From the NCBI GenBank assembly GCA_046593925.1, contig JBKJQN010000095.1, positions 1-28,867 of the forward strand: a DNA stretch of 28,867 bases, read 5' to 3'. Source of the stretch: JAYVYM01 sp046593925 (GTDB taxonomy: Bacteria; Actinomycetota; Actinomycetes; Mycobacteriales; SCTD01). A program made the position numbers and the translations under genes. The notes under the pieces are model-generated. The model did no database searches. It was not told the DNA's origin and was given only the letters and a program-made list of their open reading frames with translations. Below are positions 23,440 through 28,867 of the stretch, one piece after another (within the stretch, counting starts at the first letter, position 1; the number at the start of each line of letters is the position of its first letter).

Positions 23440-23445
23440 AGTCTA
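23440..23445 (-). promoter_or_regulatory. candidate internal -10 box for rel
   Basis: TAGACT on the minus strand (23445-23440) is identical to the -10-like box before the cyclophilin gene. It would start a transcript about 20 nt before the rel GTG, leaving room for AAAGGAG. The -35 position is not recognisable. Confidence 0.4.
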
Positions 23446-23477
23446 CGAGGCGACGCGCCCGGGCCCGCGCGGCGAGC

Positions 23478-24020
23478 TCAGTACCGCAGCAGCGTGTGCA
23501 GCTCGAGCCCGGGGGCGGCGGCCCCCACCCGGGCCCGGCCGCCGAGCAAGGACAGCTCCATCAGCACCGACAGCCCGATCGGGACGGCGCCGGCCTGCTC
23601 GACCAGCGTGACGGCCGCCACCGCCGTCCCGCCGGTGGCGAGCACGTCGTCGACGACCAGCACCCGCTCCCCCGGGGCAAAGGCATCCCGATGCACCTCG
23701 AGCTCCGCCGAGCCGTACTCGAGGTCGAAGGCCTCGGCGTGCGTCGAGCGCGGCAGCTTGCCCTTCTTGCGGACCGGGACGAAGCCGGCGCCGAAGTGGT
23801 ACGCCACCGGCGCGCCGAGCAGGAAGCCGCGGGCCTCGATGCCCGCGACCTTGTCGACCGTGCCGCGACCGAAGTGTGAGACGACGGCGTCGACGACCCC
23901 GGCGAACGCGACGTGGTCGGCCAGCAGCGGGGTGATGTCTTTGAAGGTGACCCCAGGTTCGGGGAAGTCGGCGACGTCGGTGATCCGGGAGCGCAGCAGG
24001 GCCTCGAGGTCCAGGGCCAC
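23478..24020 (-). CDS. apt: adenine phosphoribosyltransferase
   Basis: 180 aa, converting adenine and PRPP to AMP in purine salvage. Visible are FPEPGVTFKDITPLL, the family's N-terminal signature, then GIEARGFLLGAPVAY, VRKKGKLP and the PRPP loop VLVVDDVLATGGTA (about 120-133). Length matches the family. GTG 24020 was chosen because it lies one base after the secF TGA and gives the usual Apt N-terminus; the frame stays open upstream within secF. The secD-secF-apt-rel order is conserved in Actinobacteria and places salvage next to (p)ppGpp metabolism. Confidence 0.94.
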   Translation of the reverse strand: MALDLEALLRSRITDVADFPEPGVTFKDITPLLADHVAFAGVVDAVVSHFGRGTVDKVAGIEARGFLLGAPVAYHFGAGFVPVRKKGKLPRSTHAEAFDLEYGSAELEVHRDAFAPGERVLVVDDVLATGGTAVAAVTLVEQAGAVPIGLSVLMELSLLGGRARVGAAAPGLELHTLLRY

Positions 24021-24021
24021 G

Positions 24022-25191
24022 TCAGCGCCGGCGCTTGCCCGAGGGCCGGCCGCCCTTGCGCTTGGCCTGCGCCTTTCCGGGTGGCCGACGGGTCGCCGCC
24101 GGCCCGGGGCCAGGTTCGGCTGCCGGCGCCGCGCTGCCGGCGACAGCCACCGAACCGCCACCGGTTCGCACCGCGCCGACGGCCGCAGCCGGTGCCGTAG
24201 CACGCAGGCTGCTGCGACCGGTGCCGCTGCGCCGGGCGAGCACCCGGGCGGACAGCGCGCGGTACTGCGGCTCGCGCTCCTTGAGGTCAGCGAGCAGCGG
24301 GGTCGCCAGGAACAGCGAGGAGTACGCCCCGGACGCCAGCCCCACGAACAGCGCGAGCGCGAGGTCCTTCAGGGTGCCGGCGCCCAGCAGGAACGCGCCG
24401 ACGAACAGCAGCCCCGACACCGGCAGCAAGGCGATCAGCGAGGTGTTGATCGAACGCATGAACGTCTGGTTGACCGCCAGCTCGGCCGCCTCGCTGTAGG
24501 TCGACCGGCTGCTGCCGGCCAGCCCTCGGGTGTTCTCCTCGACCTTGTCGAACACCACGATCGTGTCGTACAGCGAGTAGCCCAGGACCGTCAGTAGTGC
24601 GATGACCGTGGACGGCGTCACCACGAACTGCGTCAGGGAGTAGATCCCGGCGGTCAGGATCAGGTCGTGGATCAGCGCCACGATCGCCGCGATCGCCATC
24701 TTCGGCTCGAACCGGATCGAGATGTAGATGATCACTGCGATCAGGAAGGCGAACAGGCCCTGCAGCGCCTTGTTGGTGATCTGCTGGCCCCACGCCGGCC
24801 CGACCGACGAGGGGTTGATCAGGTTGGCATCGGTGATCCCGAAGTCCTTCTGGACGGCCGCGATCACGATGTCGACCTGGGCTGTCGTCAGCGGCTCGGC
24901 CTGGACGCGCAGGTCCTTGGCGGAGGTACCTGGGCGACCGAGCTCCTGCGGGATGACCTCGCCGATCTTCAGCCGCTCGAAGGTCGACCGGGCATCGGCA
25001 ACGCTGTGGCCGTTGGCCGGGAACTGGAAGGTCGACCCACCCTTGAACTCGACCCCGAGGTTGAAGCCCTGGATGAGCATGCTCAGCAGCGCAATCGCAA
25101 CGAGGCCGATCGAGATGCCGTAGAACCGCTTGCGTCGCTGGATCAGCGGGAAGGCGGTCTCACCGCGGTAGAGCCGGCGGGCGAGGGACAT
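24022..25191 (-). CDS. secF: protein translocase subunit SecF
   Basis: 389-aa polytopic membrane protein that works with SecD in the proton-driven late stage of Sec export. TM1 is near 24-43, followed by GVEFKGGSTFQF, the family's D-x-x-G-G-type signature. Five further membrane helices lie between about 140 and 305, including the block VLGYSLYDTIVVFDKVEEN and RSINTSLIALLPV. The C-terminal 65 residues form an Ala/Pro/Gly-rich cytoplasmic tail that ends in a strongly basic stretch (RKGGRPSGKRRR), longer than in many SecF proteins. The ATG is one base after the secD TGA; apt begins one base after the secF stop. Confidence 0.95.
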   Translation of the reverse strand: MSLARRLYRGETAFPLIQRRKRFYGISIGLVAIALLSMLIQGFNLGVEFKGGSTFQFPANGHSVADARSTFERLKIGEVIPQELGRPGTSAKDLRVQAEPLTTAQVDIVIAAVQKDFGITDANLINPSSVGPAWGQQITNKALQGLFAFLIAVIIYISIRFEPKMAIAAIVALIHDLILTAGIYSLTQFVVTPSTVIALLTVLGYSLYDTIVVFDKVEENTRGLAGSSRSTYSEAAELAVNQTFMRSINTSLIALLPVSGLLFVGAFLLGAGTLKDLALALFVGLASGAYSSLFLATPLLADLKEREPQYRALSARVLARRSGTGRSSLRATAPAAAVGAVRTGGGSVAVAGSAAPAAEPGPGPAATRRPPGKAQAKRKGGRPSGKRRR

Positions 25192-25192
25192 C

Positions 25193-27028
25193 TCAGGCCT
25201 CCGTGGCAGAGCCGGCGATGACGGGGCCGGCTACCGAGCCGGCGCCTACTGGTTCAGCGCCGGCAGGACTTCGACGACGCGCAGCCGGGGCCGCGGTCTG
25301 CGTACTGACCGGCTGGCCGCCGTCCGGCCCGTGGAAGCCGGTCGGACCACTGCGGGAGAACCAGCGGTACCTGGAGAGCAGCGACACCAGCGGGCGGGTG
25401 AACAGGAACACCACCACGACGTCGAGCAGGGTGGAGAGCCCGAGCGTGAAGGCGAAGCCGCGGACGCCGCCGACCGACACGAAGTACAGGATGATCGCCG
25501 CGAGGAACGAGACGGTGTCGGCCGACAGGATGGTCCGCCGGGCGCGTACCCATGCGCGGTCGACCGCGCTGCGCGGGGTGCGACCTTCCTTGATCTCGTC
25601 CTTGAGCCGCTCGAAGTACACGACGAACGAGTCGGCCGTGATGCCGACCGCGACGATGAAGCCGGCGATGCCGGCCAGCGACAGGGCGAAGCCGATCCGC
25701 TCGCCGAGGATGCAGATCGCGGCGTACGTCAGCACCGCCGAGACCAGCAGGCTGGAGATCGTCACCAGGCCGAGGGCCCGGTAGTAGAGCAGCGAGTAGA
25801 GGACGACCGCGATCAGGCCGATGCCGCCCGCAAGCAGGCCGCTGCGCAACTGGTCGGTGCCCAGCGTCGGGGAGACCGTCTGCTCCTCCTGTGCGACGAA
25901 GGTCAGTGGCAGCGCGCCGTACTTGAGGACATTGGCGAGCTCCTGCGCAGATTTCTGGGTGAAACTGCCGGTGATCTGGGCGTCGGAGTCGATCCGCGAG
26001 TTGATGGTCGGCGCGCTCTGCACGACGCCGTCGAGCACGACGGCGACCTGCTTGCCGATGGTGTTCTTCGTCAGCTCCGTGAACTTGTCCTGGCCGGGGC
26101 CGTTGAAGGAGACCAGCACCTGGTAGCCGCCGGTGCCCTGTTGGATCGGGCCGGACGTCGCGCCCTTGACGTCGGTGCCGACGACCTTGGCGACGTCGAG
26201 CTTGTACTTGATGGCGCCGTCCTTGGAGCAGGCGACGATCTGCCCGTCCGGCTTGTCGGTGTCGCCCACGCCCCGCCGGTTGGCCGGGTCGGAGCAGTCG
26301 AGCGCCGCGAAGTTCTCATCGGTCGCCGGGTCACCGGTGAGCACCTGCCCGGGCTTGCGCTCGACCAGCGAGCTGCCGCTCGGTGTCGGGCTCGGCGTGG
26401 CCGCCGGGTCGGTCGCGGCGGGCGTCGTCGGGGGGGCGCCGGGTGCCGTAGGCGTTGCTGCGGGTGCCGCCGGGGTAGCAGCGGGCGTCGGGGTGGCGTC
26501 CTGGAGCACCCGGGACAGCGCCCGGCCGGCCGGGCTTGAACTGGGTGTGGGGGTGGCAGCGGCGCCCGGGGCTGCGCTCGGTGGGGCCAGCAGCTGCGGC
26601 GCGGCCGGCGGGGTGGCGGCGGCCGGGGAGCCCGGCCCGGTCTTGAGGACCTCGCGGAACCGCAGCTGGGCGGTCTGCGTGACGTTTTTGATAGACGAGC
26701 GGTTTCCACCGGGGACGCTGACGACGATGTTCTGGCCCTGTACGACGACCTCGGCCTCGGAGACGCCGGCACTGTTGACGCGCTGCCGGATGATGTCGAC
26801 AGCGGTGGCGAGCTGGTCGGCCGAGGCGGTGCTCCCGTTGGGCGGCCGGGCCTCCAGGATCACGCTCGCGCCGCCCTGCAGGTCCAGGCCGAGCTTGGGC
26901 GTCAAAGGCGAGTTGCCCGGTCCGGCGAGGAACACCACGGCGTACAGCACCGCGATGGCAGCGAGCAGCGCGCCGAGGTAGCGGCCGACGCGCAGCTGGC
27001 CGCGGGAGGTGGGCGCAGGTCGTGCCAC
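25193..27028 (-). CDS. secD: protein translocase subunit SecD with low-complexity insertion
   Basis: 611 aa. TM1 is near 17-36, then LGLDLQGGASVILEA, the conserved D-L-x-G-G motif. The large extracytoplasmic P1 region is interrupted by a Pro/Ala/Thr-rich stretch at residues 131-221 (encoded about 26638-26366). A probable disulfide pair follows (Cys245, Cys267). The P1 base has GKQVAVVLDGVVQSAPTIN. The C-terminal five-helix membrane domain includes GFIVAVGITADSFVVYFERL with the conserved Asp. A hydrophilic Pro/Ala tail follows. GTG 27028 follows AGGA with a short spacer. It is the first gene of the secD-secF-apt-rel operon; no yajC precedes it. Confidence 0.95.
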   Translation of the reverse strand: MARPAPTSRGQLRVGRYLGALLAAIAVLYAVVFLAGPGNSPLTPKLGLDLQGGASVILEARPPNGSTASADQLATAVDIIRQRVNSAGVSEAEVVVQGQNIVVSVPGGNRSSIKNVTQTAQLRFREVLKTGPGSPAAATPPAAPQLLAPPSAAPGAAATPTPSSSPAGRALSRVLQDATPTPAATPAAPAATPTAPGAPPTTPAATDPAATPSPTPSGSSLVERKPGQVLTGDPATDENFAALDCSDPANRRGVGDTDKPDGQIVACSKDGAIKYKLDVAKVVGTDVKGATSGPIQQGTGGYQVLVSFNGPGQDKFTELTKNTIGKQVAVVLDGVVQSAPTINSRIDSDAQITGSFTQKSAQELANVLKYGALPLTFVAQEEQTVSPTLGTDQLRSGLLAGGIGLIAVVLYSLLYYRALGLVTISSLLVSAVLTYAAICILGERIGFALSLAGIAGFIVAVGITADSFVVYFERLKDEIKEGRTPRSAVDRAWVRARRTILSADTVSFLAAIILYFVSVGGVRGFAFTLGLSTLLDVVVVFLFTRPLVSLLSRYRWFSRSGPTGFHGPDGGQPVSTQTAAPAARRRSPAGAEPVGAGSVAGPVIAGSATEA

Positions 27029-27166
27029 GGGGCGGGTCCTTGTCGTCGACAGGCGGCGTCGTGGTCAGCGGGCGCCGGTGGTGCGGCACCCGGGTCGGGT
27101 GTGCGGCCTTCGCCGGGCCACGGCCGTAAGGGCGGGCAGCGCCGGCCGACAGGCCCGGACCGGTTG

Positions 27167-27197
27167 AGCATACGTGGGCTCTGTGCCGTTAACGGCA
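27167..27197 (-). promoter_or_regulatory. candidate secD promoter with 14-bp palindrome
   Basis: TGCCGTTAACGGCA (27184-27197) is a perfect 14-bp palindrome. On the minus strand TATGCT (27172-27167) is a good -10 box. With a 17-bp spacer the -35 position (27195-27190, CCGTTA) falls inside the palindrome, as expected for a repressor operator. It lies about 140 nt upstream of the secD GTG in the ruvB-secD gap. No regulator is assigned. Confidence 0.5.
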
Positions 27198-27232
27198 GGT
27201 CGCACACGGCGGTTCCGGTGGCGGCGGCGCGC

Positions 27233-28318
27233 TCAGCCGAGGTCGAGCGGGAGCACCCCGACGGGTCTGGGCGGCGTGAGGCCGAGGTGCTGCCAGGCGG
27301 CAGGGGTGGCGACCCGGCCGCGCGGTGTGCGTACGACCAGCCCCGAACGCACCAGGAAGGGCTCGGCGACATCCTCCACGGTCTCGCGTTCCTCGCTGAC
27401 CGCGACGGCCAGCGTCGACAGCCCGACCGGGCCACCCCCGAACCTGCGTACCAGCGCGTCGAGCACGGAGCGGTCCAGCCGGTCGAGCCCGAGCTCGTCG
27501 ACGTCGTAGACCTCGAGCGCGGCGCGGGCAACCTCGCGGGTGACGACGCCGTCGGCGCGCACCTCGGCGAAGTCGCGTACCCGGCGCAGCAGCCGGTTGG
27601 TGACACGCGGCGTCCCGCGGGAGCGCCCGGCGATCTCGGTCGCGCCGTCGCCCCGCAGCGGCACACCCAGCAGCCCTGCGCTGCGCAGGAGCACCTGCTC
27701 CAGCTCCCGCGGGCTGTACGGCTCCATGTGCGCGGTGAAGCCGAAGCGGTCGCGCAGCGGGCCGGTGAGCAGGCCCGATCGGGTCGTGGCGCCGACCAGC
27801 GTGAACGGCGGTACGTCGAGTGGGATCGCGGTCGAGCCGGGGCCCTTGCCGACGACGACGTCGACCCGGAAGTCCTCCATCGCCATGTAGAGGAGCTCTT
27901 CGGCGGGGCGGGCCATCCGGTGGATCTCGTCGATGAAGAGCACCTCCCCGCGCTCCAGGGTGGAGAGCATCGAGGCGAGGTCACCGGCCCGCTCCAGGGC
28001 CGGGCCGCTGGTGATCCGCAACGTCGTGCCGAGCTCGGCGGCGATGATCCCGGCGAGGGTGGTCTTGCCCAGGCCCGGGGGGCCGGAGAGCAGCACATGG
28101 TCGGGGGTCTGTCCACGGGCCGCGGCACTGGCCAGGACCAGGCTGAGCTGCTCGCGGACCCGTTCCTGGCCGACGAACTCCTCCAACCGGCGGGGCCGCA
28201 GCGCGGCATCCACCGCCCGGTCGTCGAGCAGCGGCCGTGGGTCCACGACCCCCGCCTCCGGGTCCTGGCGTCGGTCGAGCTCGGCCTGCTCGGCGCGCTC
28301 GAGCGCGTCGTCGCTCAC
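27233..28318 (-). CDS. ruvB: Holliday junction branch migration DNA helicase RuvB
   Basis: 361-aa AAA+ hexameric motor that with RuvA drives branch migration. RPRRLEEFVGQ is the family's N-terminal signature. Walker A GPPGLGKTT is at 79-87 and Walker B VLFIDEIHRM around 126-135. Sensor 1 region: LVGATTRSGLL; the RuvB block is PLRDRFGF. Arg-finger and sensor 2 region: RSRGTPRVTNRLLRR. A C-terminal winged helix includes TVEDVAEPFLVRSGLV. The GTG overlaps the ruvA TGA (GTGA), so the two are translationally coupled. The gene is complete and of normal length. Confidence 0.96.
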   Translation of the reverse strand: MSDDALERAEQAELDRRQDPEAGVVDPRPLLDDRAVDAALRPRRLEEFVGQERVREQLSLVLASAAARGQTPDHVLLSGPPGLGKTTLAGIIAAELGTTLRITSGPALERAGDLASMLSTLERGEVLFIDEIHRMARPAEELLYMAMEDFRVDVVVGKGPGSTAIPLDVPPFTLVGATTRSGLLTGPLRDRFGFTAHMEPYSPRELEQVLLRSAGLLGVPLRGDGATEIAGRSRGTPRVTNRLLRRVRDFAEVRADGVVTREVARAALEVYDVDELGLDRLDRSVLDALVRRFGGGPVGLSTLAVAVSEERETVEDVAEPFLVRSGLVVRTPRGRVATPAAWQHLGLTPPRPVGVLPLDLG

Positions 28319-28867
28319 CGGCGGGGCCCGAGCTCACGCAGCGCGTGACGCAGCAGCAGCGTGAGGTCCGGATCAGCATCAGCGGCCAGGTCGGCGGTGA
28401 CCAGGGCGACCGACTCCTCGGCCTCACGCCCGGTCCAGCCCAGACCGGTGAGCGCGGCGAGCAGCTGGAGCCGCCAGGCGGGTCCGGTCGGGATCTCCAG
28501 GGGCGGCACCCCGGCGCCCAGCGGGCCCAGCCGCCCCGGGAGACCGACCTTGTCCTTGAGCTCGAGCACCAGGCGTTGGGCGCCCTTGCGGCCCACCCCG
28601 GGGACCCGCATGAGCGCGACGAGGTCCTCGGTGACCAAAGCCTGGCGCACCTGATCCGGGTTCAGCGTGCTCAGCACGGCCTGGGCAAGGCGTGGACCGA
28701 CGCCGGTGGCGGTCTGCACCAGCTCGAACATCGCCCGCTCGTCGTCGTCGGCGAATCCGTAGAGGGTGAGGGAGTCCTCGCGCACGACCAGGCTGGTGGC
28801 GAGCGTGGCCTGCTCGCCCACCCGCAGCCGCGCCAGCGTGGGCGGGGTACAGCCCACGAGCAGGCCC
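28315..28867 (-). CDS. ruvA: Holliday junction branch migration protein RuvA (5' end outside window)
   Basis: Partial: the frame is open to the right edge, and about 25 N-terminal residues (start of the OB-fold) are missing. The visible part has the end of domain I (VVREDSLTLYGF). Domain II carries two helix-hairpin-helix motifs, VQTATGVGPRLAQAVLS and LMRVPGVGRKGAQRLVLELK, which bind junction DNA without sequence specificity. A flexible linker and domain III (LLAALTGLGWTGREAEES) follow, the latter contacting RuvB. The stop overlaps the ruvB start. ruvC would be expected just outside the window. Confidence 0.95.
   Translation of the reverse strand, partial: GLLVGCTPPTLARLRVGEQATLATSLVVREDSLTLYGFADDDERAMFELVQTATGVGPRLAQAVLSTLNPDQVRQALVTEDLVALMRVPGVGRKGAQRLVLELKDKVGLPGRLGPLGAGVPPLEIPTGPAWRLQLLAALTGLGWTGREAEESVALVTADLAADADPDLTLLLRHALRELGPRR

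Noticed and set aside
27233..28867. A second recombination system or prophage near the right edge
   Set aside because: ruvA and ruvB are ordinary chromosomal housekeeping genes in normal order; no phage genes are seen.

Overview
The window is a high-GC chromosomal segment from an actinobacterium (Actinomycetota). The evidence is very GC-rich codon use, frequent GTG starts, TANNNT-type -10 boxes, and gene orders typical of the phylum: ruvA-ruvB-secD-secF-apt-rel, MBL hydrolase-hisS-aspS, and rarA-DUF948-DUF6167-alaS-ruvX-mltG-aroE. I cannot assign a genus. Nearly all housekeeping genes read on the minus strand, so the biological order runs from the right edge to the left edge.

Right part (28867 to 19219): a 5'-truncated ruvA and ruvB (Holliday junction branch migration) are followed by secD-secF (Sec translocation), apt (adenine salvage) and rel ((p)ppGpp synthesis/hydrolysis). 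The usual yajC between ruvB and secD is absent; its place holds a promoter with a 14-bp palindrome. A plus-strand membrane-anchored cyclophilin is divergent from an MBL-fold hydrolase gene. That gene is stop/start-coupled to hisS, and hisS to aspS.

Middle (16246 to 12693), the accessory part: a GNAT acetyltransferase with a probable leaderless GTG start, a G-rich 12-bp tandem repeat, and a DUF559 (Vsr-like, PD-(D/E)XK) gene. The DUF559 gene is bracketed on both sides by the same architecture: two 42-bp imperfect palindromes exactly 43 bp apart. An NTF2-like gene and a frameshifted remnant of an FtsX/MacB-type ABC permease follow. The DUF559 gene with its palindromes is the best candidate here for an undescribed mobile or defence-related unit.

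Left part (12692 to 1): a tightly packed run of rarA, DUF948, DUF6167, alaS, ruvX, mltG and aroE leads directly into type IV pilus genes pilB, pilT and pilC. aroE appears to start at a CTG that overlaps the mltG stop, and pilB overlaps the aroE stop. Between alaS and ruvX the start-codon region is tandemly repeated four times. Between pilB and pilT lies a 665-bp gap holding a Phd/YefM antitoxin remnant, a 20-bp-arm hairpin and a concentric dyad. Downstream of pilC, the minus strand carries a structure matching a c-di-GMP-I (GEMM) riboswitch, reading toward a gene beyond the left edge. PilB has an N-terminal MshEN-type region, so c-di-GMP may act on this pilus locus at both RNA and protein level.
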